The notes beneath the pieces were generated by a model. That model did not search any database and was not told the DNA's origin. It was given only the letters and a program-made list of their open reading frames with translations. Both the position numbers and the translations under genes were made by a program. DNA of 64,000 nucleotides from positions 248,625-312,624 of the forward strand of contig VXAY01007414.1 in assembly GCA_013399855.1 (NCBI GenBank), read 5' to 3'. This document shows positions 47,287 to 61,220 of the stretch, piece after piece. The first letter of the stretch is position 1. The number at the start of each line of letters is the position of its first letter. The stretch is from Oxyruncus cristatus. Lineage: Eukaryota > Chordata > Aves > Passeriformes > Cotingidae.

Positions 47287-50200
47287 GCACAACTCAAGTT
47301 TGGTAGCTAAAGGAACAAGACAATGCCCGCTTTTTCTCCAGCTCCTGTTAGCTATAGGCTTGCACATGAGTGAAATGTCACGGCACTTGTGGCAGTCGAG
47401 AGCCCAGCCCTCTGCACGGGTGGAGCGGGGCCTCTACCTGTGTCGGGACCTGGATGCACAGACATGGGTTTAAGTGGCTTCATCTTCCAGCTGAACAGTC
47501 TGCCAGTCCTGCTGCGGCCTGTCCCAGGGTGACATACCTTGTTTTGTGTCAAAGGGAACAATTTAAACTCTGTTTGAACTTACTGCTTTCTTTTTATTTC
47601 GGTGAAATGCCATCTTGGAGGGTTCCTGAGTTTATGTGCTGCTTTCTGTGTGATGACATACCTATCAAATAAAACCATTAAAAATTGAAGAGCTCTGGGT
47701 GTAGTGTTGAGGCACAGCGTGGCATGAGTGTGGTAACACACATAGGTTATATATGTGTTATACACTCAGTTTTCCTTATTGTCTGTTTTATGGTTTCAGT
47801 TTTACATTCATTTAAAGATTCAGTTTTATTTAAAATTACTTTTGCTCCTCTTTGGAATGCTTGTATATGTTGAGCTGCTGTGCTGTTTTTCGTAGCAATT
47901 TCTCAGTTCTTCATAGTAAGCACAAGTGTTACAGCTGTCCAGGTTAGTCATCGCTGCTGCACCGCTATCCTCAGATATGTAACAAATGTGTGTTGGGTTT
48001 TGTTGTGAGGACAAGATAATGAAAAAAGCTTTGTTTCTGCCAGAATTGAACAGCTTACTCCATCTCCTTTGGCTTCCAACTACTGTTGGCTGTGGGAGGA
48101 CTGTAGGGTATGAGGGCAGCTGAGCCCCATAACGCTGCAGCAGAATGCAGAGATGAACCCTGGACAGGAGGTGTGGTGCTGGCACAGCCCCGCTTTCCAG
48201 ACATGGACCCTGGTCCTTTAGTCTTATCTTTGTTATGCTGTGACAGTGCTTATGCTGGGCAGTAAAGCTATGGAATCCAGAGCGTGTGGGTGCTGTGATC
48301 TGAAAATTTACCTCTGGTTTTCCCAGTGTGCCAGTGTAAACATTGCTGTAAGAAACTGTTTCATTTCCATACAGCTCTAGGAGTTGCCTCAGATTGCATT
48401 TCAGTGTTATACTCTTTTTGTGGTCAGAGAGAATGTGCTGTGTTTGTCAAAACTAATTTATTCAGGTCTGCTAATGGATTCAAGAAGCAAATTAATTTTG
48501 CAATTCTCTGCATGTCTTAGAATCTTCTTTCTCAGACCGATTTATCAAAGGGGTTGAACCCAGCCCCTGTCTGTTGTTATTCACACCTCTCAAGGGTGCA
48601 TTTGTCAGGCTGTTGATGCAGTAATTTCTGGAAAATATTAGTGGAAAAATGGGGTTCGGAGGGAAGATCAGGCTTATAGTCTTAAGATAGGAGTAGTAAA
48701 GGAAAGATGTAGAAATTCACAGGCATTTTTGCTGTCATAAATTTCTGTCAAGTTCTTGAAGGAAAATGAGTTCCAGGTCATATTTAGAGATGTGTTTTCC
48801 TTTCTTAAAAGGAGAAAATTGAAACCTTTTGAAAATCTGTAAGGAGGCATCAGTAAAAGCAGTATGTTTGAGGACCACAGTCCCTGAGGCACCTCTTCTC
48901 TCATTTTAATTTCTCCATAAGATGTTGTATTATAGATCTGATATCGATATATATTTACTTGAGATCCTATTAGACATTATTTATATATACACATATTTAT
49001 GTTTAAGATGTTTCTATGTTAAGGGGTCCTTGATGCATCCAAGAGCAATTATTAGCTACTAAGTAAATAATATGGTGAATATGTTTCAGAATGTGGTGCT
49101 GCTTAGAAATGTTATGTCTTTAGTATGTTTTATAGGAGTACCCCTGTTGTAAATATTCAGTGTAAGTTAAATTATGGATTGAGGAACCAGATCCTGCATT
49201 AGCAAGCTAAAATTCTGCAAGCTCATTCTTTGCTAAGCCCCAGCCTATCACGGGAAAAAGGCAATTGAAAAGGGAGAAAACAACTGTGGTTGTCTTACAG
49301 CAAAGGATTAAAACTATCTCACATTGGTCTGGGGAACAGAGAGGGAAGAGGTGATAACTTCAGCTGACTTTAACTTGCCAAAACTCATCCTGTTCTCTCC
49401 TTTAATATTAACTGTTGGAGAACTGTGATTAAGTGTTCTCCCTCCTGATAAGGGCTCACTGAGAAGTGGCTGACAGGTATAAACAGCAGCCAAACTGCTG
49501 CATGTTTTAGAAGGTGTTTGCTGACGCCTGCATCTCTTGTCAGCACTGCTGATAAGCTCTAACACAAACAGCCACCCAGAATTTGTTTGGCAGCCCAGTG
49601 AAGGGCTGGACGGATTGTGCTATGCACAATGTGCTAATAGCCACAAATTGGCAACTCTTGTTTGGGAATGACAGGGTGACTCTGTATGGTGGGGTTTTTT
49701 TTATAGTCTAGTGCTTGTATACTTAGATTGTACCATTTTTATTCTGAGAACAGTCATTTAGACTTTTTTTGTGTGTTGGCAGCAAAACAAATTTTTGTTA
49801 ACCTCAAAAATACTGTTGATAAACTGCAATAAAAAATTCAAAGCAATTTTATTTAAAAATAATTGCAAAGTGGAAGAAAAAGTTCTGGATTGCTGTATGA
49901 AGAACTTTTACATTGGTGAAGTGTTTTTAAAGTATATAGCAAATACTTAATTTTCCTTTCAAAGATGTAAAGTAAGAAGTTTCTTCTATCCAAAAAGGAA
50001 CTGTCTTCCAAAAGCTCACAATAGTGTCCCTTTACAACCCCTCAGAGATGGGTGGGATATCTTCTGTTCCTTCTTCTCAACAGGCAGGGCCTATTGTTTT
50101 TTCATTTGCTACCCTCCCCCATCGACAGTAAAATACTTTTTAATAGTTAGAACAGTTCAAGACCACAAGGTGGAAGTATAAGGAATTATATACAGAAATG

Positions 50201-52494
50201 GGGAGGAGAATGAATGTGTGTGTCCGCTGTGTGAAAGTATTTCAGAGAATGAAGTCCTTCTGTTTAAGGGGGGAGCTGGGGCTCTGTTCAGTTGTCTTTG
50301 GTATGGACGGAGGTACTGGGGTTTCCCTGACACAGAGGTTACCCTTGTGGCACCTGCTGCTGCATATCAGTCCCTGCTGCATGGTGGTGGCATTGGTGTG
50401 GTACCACCCAGGAGCTGCTACCAGGAGTGATGGTGGTGACCCATCAGGCTCCCACAACACTCAGGCTACAGGGCAGATGTAGTGGATGCTTCTGAATATC
50501 TTGTCTTTTCATGGTCAGGAACCACAAGGCACTTCTAACTGTCCAGAGAGGTGGGAATGGAGAGAGGAGACTTGCTCACTGCTTCTGTTACAGCATACAA
50601 GCATCCTGACACGATATGGGCTGCTTTTGTTTGCCCCAGTCTAAGGACACATAAAGAATGCAGGTTCATACTAGTGTCTGCTTGCCCTTTCCCAGCCAAT
50701 TTATGATGTAGATCCTAGGAGCCTGCTGGGTACACTCATTTCTCTTTGAAATACAAAGCTGTTACCTTTCTTCCCTTGTCCAGCTGCAAGTCAGAAAGAA
50801 GAATGAGGAAGGTACACAGGCACAGGAGTTGGGAATACAGATGTGATGGCGAGAATGTTTCACAGTATTATTCTTTGTAGCAAATAATAGTGCTCTGTAG
50901 TCATAACATTACATGTTTGCTATGCTGGGGAAATTGGCGAACACTGAGAGCAGGAACAGTATTAAGGGAAAACAGTATGTTGGCATGTTTGGTTTCTGTC
51001 CAAGAGCCCCAGAAAATGAGAAGAGTGAATAAACAGCAGGAAGAAGATCCTGTATAGTCAAATTGTGCTAAATTGTCTTGTCAATTGAAAGAAAGTGAAT
51101 GGAGAGGGGAGGGTGTTCAGAGGGTTTTGAACAGCACCTAAGGCAGGAAACAAAGAAAGATGTTTAGCGACTGAAAGGATATTGGGGTCTTTTTGTTTGT
51201 TTCATTTTCTTGCAGTTTGTTTTTTGTTTGGTTGGTTTTTTGTTTTGGGTTTTTTGTTTGTTTGTTTTTGGGTTTTTTTCCCCCTAATTTTTTTAATCTT
51301 TTATATTCCCAGTGATAGAATCCTGGATTGCTCTTTTATCTAGCAAAAATGATGGTTGTCACTGTAACACTGTGTGAAGAGTAAGATAAATGAGAGAACT
51401 GTGGGAAGGAAAGAGCAGGTTTATTCTGATGAAGAAAATTATTGGACTGATTGCCATTCGACTTCCTAAAGCAGAGCTGCATGCACTGCTTATTTACTTA
51501 GCTTTTTATTTTTCTCTCTCCCTTTTTTCTGCCCTTTTAAAGACAGTATTAAATGTCAGGAAATAATTGTTATATAAATCCTAGAAGAATCATGCTCTTT
51601 GGAGTTTTTTGACTTTATAAATTTAATCTGGTTTAAATCACAATGAATTTTTAGGTGAGTACTTTCAGAGATATCCCTGATTTTACTGTTTATTTAGTTA
51701 TGTTTTTCTTAATACAGGCTTTCTTTTGCAGTTTTCCACCAGGGTTTGACATAAATAACACACAAATATCTGACACTCTAAAAGAGATGAACTCTGTTAA
51801 AGTAAAACTTTTCATTAGCATTCTTGGCTGCTTAGTTCTGAATTAAACATCTTTCCTTTTCTTGCTAAGACTCCGTGGTTTCAGAAGCCATGGCCCTCCT
51901 TTCAGGAGCAGTGAGTTGCCCTGTGGGCTGCAATCTGAGCCTCTGTGCGTGTTGCTGTTCTCTGTTGGGCCACAGAGACAACGGAACTGCTTGTGTTTCC
52001 AAAAATGTGCTTATACCCATCTTGGCTCCGCACTCAGTGCCTGTGAGTGCCATGTGTGGGTTCAGGTGCCTAAGCCAGGGTTTAATGCAACAGAGGTGTT
52101 GTTGGCCAAATATATTTGGGTTGTGTTTCTGTCTGGCTTTTCTTGCCCTTCTCAGAAGCTACAGAAGTTCTCAGCAGCAGTGGAGATGCTCTATAGGGCA
52201 GTCAAAGCTTGGAGGTTGTACAGGGCACCCTGTCTTTTGTGAAGATGTGACATTTCTTCCCATGTGGTCATAAGATTTGGACTTTAAAGGTAATTTACTT
52301 CTCTTCTGCAAATCAGGTATGCTGGTACTTATCCTTGTGCTGCGCCTCTGGTCATGGGTTATCAGTTCTCCATCATATTACGGCATCAGTACTTTGTACT
52401 ACAGGCATTCCACCTGTAGGACAAACATTTTCCGACATATCCTTAAGAGTCACTGGGCTTGAAGTGGGATTGAGGGAGAAATGTAATGTTTCAT
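47287..52494. other. Non-coding, no recognised gene
   Basis: AT-rich DNA. A T/G-rich tract with TTTG steps spans 51190-51295. Frames of up to 132 codons near 51862-52273 overlap one another in two plus-strand frames and show no domain. Confidence 0.5.
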
Positions 52495-52555
52495 GAAATG
52501 TAGGAGTTGGACTAGATGGTTAAATAGTCCTTCCTGGCCTTAACCTCTATGAAAT
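52495..52555 (+). mobile_element. Old CR1 LINE 3' end fragment
   Basis: 'gttggactagatggttaaat' and 'agtccttcctggccttaacc' then 'tctatgaaata' fit the last ~60 bases of a diverged CR1 copy in sense orientation. The single remaining octamer-like unit and short length make this less certain than the other CR1 calls. Confidence 0.65.
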
Positions 52556-55500
52556 AATAGATCTGTTTTGCTGAGGGCTTGACTTTGACAACTGATTTAG
52601 TGTTGTGCCCTGAAGAAGGATATGGCACACTTTGGAGGCATTTTCCAGGCTAACCAGCAAGATAGAATAATTACTAGTTGCACAAATCATTAGAGACCTT
52701 CAGTGGTATTCACAGACTGCTAAAGTAGATGGAATAAAATGGGCTTTGTTCTTTTGTTGTAGCTGCCAAAAGATTGCCAGGAGGATTCCTGAAATGAAAT
52801 GTAACTCCCCCATCCATTTCTTATGCAGTTTTAACTTGCAGATTTATGTTGTCAGAGCTGTACATCACTTTTCATTTTTTATTTGCTGCTGTTACAATAT
52901 ATGTATGTATTTTAAAAGAGGAGAGTTCCAAATTGTTGTACTTCATTCAGATGCCAGAAGTTATTAATGATAACGTGCTGCTGCTTTACTATAAAATTAA
53001 CAGATGCAGGAATTAATAACTTTTATTTCTGAAATTTCACATTTGTTTGCTAAATTTGACATTGGCAGTGAAGTGCACGTTCATTGCAATGTCCTTCAAA
53101 GTACAGTACAGAGTAACCTGCTTCAGAGCAAAACCTGTACAAAGCGAGGCTGACTGTAAGGAGGACCCTTCTCTCCTCCTTTTAATGTACTAGGTGATGA
53201 TGTATTCTGTGGCCTGGTGGGAGCCCTGAAGTCCTATCCTAATATTTCCATGCAGAGACCACTGCTGTTTCCTCAGTTGGTCCAAAAATGCAGGTTTAGG
53301 TTATGTTGCCTACTGTCATTTAAATACTTAAGTTTAGTAATTAACAGTGGTTTAAAACACCTTTTCTCTCAATTCTGTTTCAAAAAAAACATTTTGCAAT
53401 GACATTTGCATTTTTTACTGGTTTTCTTTAAAAAGATTATGTTTGTGTCTCATTATTAAAAAAATATTCTGAATGGAGCCCTCTGTGCATCTCAAACGAT
53501 ACACAAATTCCTACTTTCATGCTAGAGGGAAAAAAAAAAAGAAGTGCAGGTCTCTAGAAAGAAGCATCAGATTTTCCAGAGTCACTTTATTTTGTTGAAA
53601 GTCTGCTGAAATTGAATAGCTGCTTCAGGCAAACCCAGTTTTTACTGGAATTGAAGACAGTCTCAGTCTGCAGGAGTTTTGGAGTTTTTTGACCTCCAAT
53701 GTTCTGCATGTTGCATTGTTTGAGTGAAGTCAACAAGAAACTTTGCAGGCCTTCTATTTTCCCGGCTTTGTTCTTTCCCATCTTCCCCTTCTTGATCTCC
53801 TCTGCTGTTCCCAGATGCATTAGAAAGAACACGTGTCTTCCTGCGCTTCTGCTGGTTACCATAAACCTGAGCCATGAACCTCCCACAGGACCCATGGAGG
53901 GAGAGGTGGCAGTGGAGCTCACTGACTGCTGTGTGAGGAGGAAACAAACTGCGGTCATGAAGGAGTGTGGTATCACCTACAGGTGGCTACTGGCTGCTGG
54001 CTGGGATGGGGTTCTTGAAATGCTTTGACTGAGTTTTGGTAGCTATTGAGATTTTCCCCAGCTGCCTTGTGTTGCTATCTACAGCTTCTTCTCCAAAGTC
54101 TTGTGATTGTGGGAGATGCAGCCTTAGTTCTACAAATGACAGTAATTCCTTGCCTTTGTCATTATTGCAGAAAAACATGAAGATGTGAACTGTGAAGAGT
54201 GAAATCTCTAAGATCAAATGAACCCCCCTCTGAATTTCCTTCTCTAAAAACCATGACTCACCTTTTTCTTGGGTCATGATTTTTTTCCCCGACGTTTAAG
54301 GTTGACAGCACTGTTTAAAATCAGTGAACAGCATAAAAATGCTGTTGCGGGTGGTTATTTTGTAACTTGGGGACATGACTCATTTGATTTTCAGTGAATA
54401 AAGAGCTTTATATGAGGAAACTGCATAATGGTGAACAGTTTTTTATCATTTGGTGAGAAACCATCTTTGTTCATTGTCACTGTGGTTGTGACTCTATCAG
54501 AATCCCTGTCAGAAAGAAGTTGGGATGTGCAGGAAAATGTCCAGTTTGTATCAGATTCATAACTCTGCTTTTAAGTGGTCTACTCCAGGTGCTATAACAT
54601 AATGCAAATAGAAAATGGAATATGTATCAAGTGTATTATTATGCAAATCATAGACTAATCTACTATGCCATACAACAGTTTTGTAGTCTTGCACCCTGCA
54701 CATGCCACGTCTCAAAGTAAATATTTTGAGGCCTGGTCATAATTTTGTTCACATTATCAAAATCTATCTGCATTTTGAAGTTGGACTGAAATGATTTTTT
54801 CACAAAGACCATTTCACTTACAAGCTTTCTAATGTGACAGAAAAATTATCACTCATCTAGAAACTCTGGAGAGAAACTAGGTGAAATGATTTGCTGAAAA
54901 TTTCTTTGGAAATTACTGTAAATACAATGTGAACGTTGTGCAATTCTTGGAACTTTCGATGGTCCCGATCTTTGATTATATTTTGATAAAGGCAACCTAC
55001 TATACTAAAAGCATTAAAAAACCCCCTTAATAATGTGTACTTTATGTGAAACTGTATCAGTCTTGTACTTACCCCTTGTTGTCTAATCTCATCTGAGGTA
55101 CTGTGAAGCCTGAGTACCAAGAAGCATGGCTGTATGTCATGATGAAAAGGACTCTGCTGTTGATAAGTCTATCTGAGGGAAATGGGAGAGCATTTACCAG
55201 TGTTGTTTCTTTTCTACCTTTTTTTTTTCAAATGCGTTGGTTGGGGGCAAACATAACACATGCTCTGTCCTGCAGGGGCATGGTCAACTTCTGGTTGGCC
55301 AAATTTTATGCTGATGTGCAGTGACAGGAGTTCACCATTAGATCTGTCAGTCTTCTTACCCAGAGTTGCTCTTGACCTGATTTTTCTGAGCAATCAATTC
55401 ATATAAAACCAAATGCCAACAATCTGTATTAACTGTGAATTAAATTCTTATCAAAATGAACTGCCCCAATTTGGGGTGAAACAAACAGACCATGTCTCTT

Positions 55501-58500
55501 ATTCAAAAAATATACCATCTGTCTGATATAGCTGGTTATCCAGAAGTGTTACTAAGAATGTCTCCATGTCTGCAGAGAAGCAAATAATTTGCCTTAGGAA
55601 GAAAAGAAAATCTTGCTGTTACTTCTGAAAGTTATGCTGATTGATATGGTGATTTGTTTTCCCAGAATGCCTGAAGATGAGTCGTGTGTGTGAGGTTATT
55701 TATGGGGTGGGATTCTTTCTCCTGAGGGTATGAGAAGGGCTGCATTATGAACCTTGTGCATGCACTGTACTCTTAGTCCTCTTGCATTCCAGCAATGCTA
55801 GCTCTTACAACCATAAAACACAATTATCCCCAAGACGTGCCTGGTACTGTTGTGGGAGCAATTCAGAAGCAAAATGACTATAATATAGCTGAATGAAGAG
55901 CTCAGGTGGTTTCTCTTAAAATTGCAGGGCAGGTCATGTTCAAAAAAGAATTAAATATTAAATTAGGGGTGGAAATACGTTGGAGCAGAGCCCAGATTCT
56001 AGAAGTAAGTTGCTGAAGATTATAACTTGGTTTCCTCAATGAGTATTAATCCAAATCATGTATAGCAGATATGGTGGTGAGTAATAGTATTTAAGCTAAG
56101 GATCAAGAGTCCAATTTTCATCACATGTTTCCAGGAAATATAAGACCTAGTGTTGCATAGCAACAGTCAAAGGTATGGCAGTATTTGCACTTGAAAATGT
56201 TCAGTGCTTTGGGAAGCATTAGGTGGCTGATGAGATAGGTAGTGAGGAAATAGTATTATTTTCTCTTAGGGTACTGGTTTAAATTCAGTCTTGGTTGTAC
56301 TGGCTGAGGAACATTAACATCTGAGTAACTAGCTAGATGTCTGCAAAATGAGTTATTGGTCTCAGTCCAGTTTTCAGAGCACCCATATTCACACTTCAAA
56401 AATTATTTCTGTAATTGGCAATGTTGTTGGCATGCTCTGAGGGCAAAGTAGATACAAACAGCTTTGGAGGCAACCACAAATCCCCCTGCTTCAGAGCACT
56501 CCTGCCCCGTTGCAGAGGGTTCCCTTCTCTGATCCTACTGCCAGATAGAGGGGCTTCTACTTTTCCTAGCCTATGACTTCTCTCTCCAGCTGTGTGGTGA
56601 GCCTGAGAACACATTAGTTAAATTTCATAAGATCCTGGTATTTTCGTTGCATTTTGTGTTAACTGTGTTTTGAATAAAAGATGCTGCCTAGGATATTTTT
56701 CATCTTTTGAGATCCTCCTAAATTATTTACCATTTAAGTTTTTCAGAATGAAATGTGAGTTCGCACTGAACGTAAGAGTTTTCCAGAAATCTGCAATCTC
56801 TCAGTTTTCAGAAGGTCTGTGGTTTTCTCACCTGGCACACCTGGAAATAGTTGGTCTGATAAAAACCAGGAAACCTTCAGAAGATACAGATGAGCAAAGC
56901 TACTGGAAGCACATGGCAAGAATTTGAAGTGCCTTAAATGTGATTCTGTGGTGCTGTTCCTACATTAGCTGTTTATTACTCAAAATTTAGCAACCTGTTA
57001 TCACAAGAGCTTGTCAGATGCTCAGAATTGCCTGAGCACATGTTGTAGCTGGGCTGAAGGATGTCATAGAGTAACAATGAGCAAGAAAGGCATAGAAACT
57101 GGCAGCTGACAGCATATGACAGTCACAGGAGTATTTGCTACGTTTTTTGTAAACATCTAGTTTTACCTTTTTTACTACTATTTAATATGCTTTAAAGGAA
57201 GTAGGTGTAGTAGAAGATCTCCAGGTTAAATCTAAAATAATTGAGAAATGTGGAAGAGCTTGAAGATGTCCTTTACCACATGAAGCTTTCACTCAGGGCC
57301 GGTGCTGATTCTTCATTTTTTTAACTGCCTAAAGTAAGCTTGGTTATGAGCTCCATAAGAACATTTATAACAAGAGAGAGGTCCAGACATTAGATCTACT
57401 AATTTTGAAATAATCACCTAAGAAAGTATTTTGTCATTGACTCTGGTTCATTGCTTTAATATAGGAGAACTCAAGACATACTGAAGTTAAAGGAAGGACA
57501 GATTTACAGGACATCTTAAACTACTTTTTTTTCCCATAAAAATACATATTTTAATCTTAGAGTAATTTTTAAAGGTTGTAGCCATTTCTGGATTAAAAGA
57601 TTTATGACTACTTCATTTCTGTTGCTGCTCCTAAAGGTGAGAAATTATGCCTATGTCATTTGACTGTTGAGGTAGTAGCAGGAGTGATGAAAGGTGTTTA
57701 TTACTGTTTATTATTCACTCACACTAGCAAAGTAAATAAGGGCCAAATCCATTGGACTCCTGTCATGAGGCTAATTCTTGTGTAATTCAGAGTTTTCAAA
57801 GTCTTATAGAAAACTATTCACTGTTCTTGAGCTTACCTTTATTATCTGAATGCAATGCCAGCATGCTTAGAAGTTCAGAGTTTTCTGCTTGCTCTTATGA
57901 CAAGGTGAAGAGTGACATTCCTTACTCAAATCTGGGAACATAGCAGCAGATTTTAAAGTGCATGAAGGATTGTGAATTTCATAATATTTTATAGTACTTG
58001 GAACCTAAACAATTTACCATGTATTCTTAAGTACCATATTTTTTTCCCAGAGCTTATAATACCTTCTTTTTCCTTTGATGATAAAACTTCTTACGGTGCC
58101 TGGTTTTAAATATGACTTTGTTGTCTGTTCAGCGTGAGACAAGGCAGTTCTCAGCTGTGATTTTTGATTAAGAGGGAAATTATGCCCTCTTAAAGGAATT
58201 TTATAAAATGTTGGAGATTATTTTCCATCAAAAGCATGTGTTCTTTTAACCTGTGGGGGAATTTTGCATTTAATCCAAGAGATTATGGAATTTCTATTAC
58301 CTTCGTGTCACTCATATCCACAATGAAATGGTTAATTGTGATCTGTTTTTATATTTCAGGATCTGGTTCAGTTTACTTTTTTATTTCAGGACCAGTCATG
58401 TGAAAACTGGAAATGGAAGAAAATATACCTTATATGCACAGTTAGGCCTAGCATCAGCATGTGAATGCTGAAAGGAGTACCTCTTATTTACATATCCCTG

Positions 58501-60679
58501 TTTTGGTTTAAATATATTGAACTCTGCAAATTCTTTGGCTTCAGTGGGAATTTTGCATGCCCTGTATGTCCAGAAAACTAGTCATATTCACACAGATTCT
58601 TCAGTACAGTTTTGATTGAAGTTCTTATTTTAGGTACCTTTGGGTCCAAGTAAACCGGATCCAAAAAGAAGCTGAATGTTCTGTATGCAGGTATCATGTA
58701 TACAAAGCAGACAAGTTAGTGCACCAGTTACTTTTTTGTTTTTCCCTTGGCTGAAGAAATATGCTAGTGCTTCTTAACATTTGCAATAAAAATTGAAAAC
58801 CAGAAAAGTATGCAGAAAGTTGAAGAGATTAATAAGACCCTTTGTTTCTTGGTTGCTCCTGTACTTCGGTTGTGTTTTAATAAAGTGCCCTAACTTTGAA
58901 TTTATTTTTGTGTTAAGCTCTTCTAAGGTAACATTTTTAGGTTTTATGTGTTTTCACCTTATTCAATCAGTTTTGTAGCAGTAGTTCTTGCTTGCCCAGT
59001 CTCTATCAGGTCTGCTCTTGTGCCTTTATATGTATAAACTTAACTTGCCTTTTATATATAATTCAATTCTTTATATACATAAACTTAATGCAAATTCTGT
59101 AATTTGCAGGGAGAGTTCGCTTGTGCATCAATGTATCAGTAAGTGGCTTTCCCATAAGGGACTGGTACTTAAATATATATTCCTCAGACTTTTGAGTTTA
59201 CAGAGTGAAGATGATATTTTCAGTGGATCAATCTACTTCTAAAAATAAACAAACACCCTCCCCCCCCACACACTCTTCTTAGTGCACTAAGCCTATTTGT
59301 GACTTTTAGCATAGATTCAATGTTTCTCTTTTTTGTTAATTTGATACAGTCTAATAAAACAGGTAAAAAGTGATGATGGCTATCCCTTTTTCATTTTTCT
59401 TGAATTTTCATAATATTCTATCACAGAGCAGAAAAGAAAATAAATACTCTTTATTCTTTTGCTTTGAAACATGTGCCCTTGTTGGTTTTGAAAGATTCTA
59501 CATTAAATGCACATATTTCAGGCAAAAAAATACATTTACCCTGTGTGGTTGTGTAGATTGCATATGTAATTGAAGTGCTACTCTCAGAAAGTTCATAAGA
59601 TAGAATGTGATTTTTTTGGTGTAGAAACAAATAACAAAACCCAATAGGAATTTTTATGTAATTTTGTTGCCCTTTAGCTTATTATAGAGATGATCTATCA
59701 TTAAGGTCTTGTTAATGAAAGACGTAACGACCTTGCTAAACTAGGGACAGTATTTAAGGGCCCAGCACTGCAAATGCAGAAGGGAGCTTTGGTATCCATT
59801 GTGAACTAAAGTGTGTGTGGGACAGAGGGAAGCATTTTTAATTTTATGCATATGCAGTATTCTGTACAAAACACACCGATGAAGGCATTAAAATGTATTT
59901 GCAGGTATTCTTGACTTGATACATCTCCTGATGCTTCATATCATATAGATATTTTCTTGAATTATTAAACTGACTGAAGTGCAGAGTAGGGAAAGGCTTT
60001 GAATGAAAAGATTTAGGACCCAAAGAGAAAAGAAACTTCATTTTGCAGTCTACAGGATCCTACAGTTTGTTCTGTCAGTTCCCTGGGGGCGCAAAAGCAG
60101 ATCAGGTAGTGTGTGGTGCCACTGCATAGTGATCTGGATCTGGACTGCCCTCTGACAGCTGCACTGTGCTCTTTCTCCAGGGCTGTAGAGATCAGAGGTG
60201 GCATTTTGAATCTGCATGAGAACAAAACTTCTGTGTGAACCAAACCTGTTCCTGAAGTCTTGCCTGGATCTGTGCTTATCAAAGGATGGTACTGCCTGCA
60301 ATCTAGGCTCCTGTGTTGGATTCTGCTTTCAGAACAGTTTTCCATGAATGCAAAGGAGGCTTGTTTTTTATTTTTTGGACTCCTTGAGCAGTATAGGGAG
60401 CCTACAGAAAAATGCAAAGTCTTCGAGGACCTTTCAAGGTCCTGTCCTGTTGTGAAACCTAAGAGAAGGTCTTTCCCTTGTGAATTGGTGGAACATCACA
60501 CCACCAGCAACTTTATTACCAGGACTTGACATTCTGTGTGACACGACAGGCAATTTATAACACACACTGAAAACTGAATAATCCTCAGCGTAAAATCCTG
60601 AGGCAAGCGGTAGGCAGGGTGTCAGACTGCCTGCCTGAATGATGAAAGGAAGTGAGTAGGTGCCTGTTTCCAAACACCG
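52556..60679. other. 8-kb non-coding AT-rich stretch
   Basis: Intron- or intergenic-like. An A run lies at 53529-53540 and a C run near 59259-59269. Numerous short frames overlap on opposite strands (for example 53587-54028 and 60013-60529) without motifs. No interspersed repeat was recognised. Confidence 0.55.
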
Positions 60680-60685
60680 GTGCTG

Positions 60686-60720
60686 TATAAATGGCAGCAT
60701 GTGGGGGAGTCAGTCAGTGT
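60686..60720 (+). promoter_or_regulatory. TATA-like box and initiator-like sequence
   Basis: TATAAAT at 60686-60692 is followed about 25-30 bases later by TCAGTCAGT, acceptable as an initiator. The element lies some 230 bases upstream of the ATG of the hydrophobic frame at 60920. TATA-like strings are common in AT-rich DNA, but this one sits in a locally GC-balanced stretch. Confidence 0.25.
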
Positions 60721-60919
60721 GAGGATATAGGGTTGTGAGTGGAAAAATTAGCAGACGGAGAGAAATAGAGATACATTAAAAATATGTAGAGGAAGGAGCT
60801 TCCTGCTCCTGGGGGTGTGCTGGGAAGGGTTGGCACCAATAGGAGGAGATAGTGGTAAGGCGGGTGGCACCCACTGTGAATCCAGGCATGCTGCAGTTGC
60901 TGACATTTACAGGCTTGAG

Positions 60920-61220
60920 ATGTTTATATTTCTTCTAATCGTGTCCTTTGGTATGATGTTCTTCATCCCTTGGCTCTGGTTCATGCCTCTCTGGCTTATT
61001 GCTGTAACTGTCCTTCTGGTTGTGGTTGGCTATGAAGCAGGGGTTCGGCTGGATCACCCTGGCAGGCTTAGTCCTTGCTCTCTCCCTGAGTGTGACTGCA
61101 CATATGCTGCTTTTGGGCAGCTTTGTTTGCCTGACCCTCCTGGTTTTCAAACCAGAAAAGAGAATCAACAAAGAAAAAATGGGAAAAAATATTGTTGGTG
61201 AAATAATGTCACAGTTTTAA
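60920..61220 (+). pseudogene. Multi-pass membrane-protein-like frame broken by a +1 shift at GGGG
   Basis: The ATG at 60920 (G at -3) opens a very hydrophobic frame with two membrane-like segments (FIFLLIVSFGMMFFIPWLWF and PLWLIAVTVLLVV) up to about 61040. That frame then turns polar, while the next plus-strand frame becomes hydrophobic (WITLAGLVLALSLSVTAHML), ends in a basic tail (KPEKRINKEKMGK) and stops at 61220. Skipping one base in the G run at 61040-61043 joins them into ~99 codons with three or four membrane segments. The layout faintly recalls the hydrophobic core of promethin/LDAF1, but I cannot verify that. An acceptor-like CATTTACAG ends at 60912, so this could be an internal exon. 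Alternatives: sequencing error in a real gene, a decayed copy, or chance. Confidence 0.3.

Noticed and set aside
57668..57678. TGAGGTAGTAG, the first 11 bases of let-7
   Set aside because: The mature sequence does not continue as let-7 (GCAGGAG follows) and no complementary arm was seen within ~80 bases.
58634..58690. 57-nt block between ATTTTAG and GTATCATG, open in one frame
   Set aside because: The donor is weak and the pyrimidine tract short; the open frame resembles nothing known, so it is below the level I would annotate.
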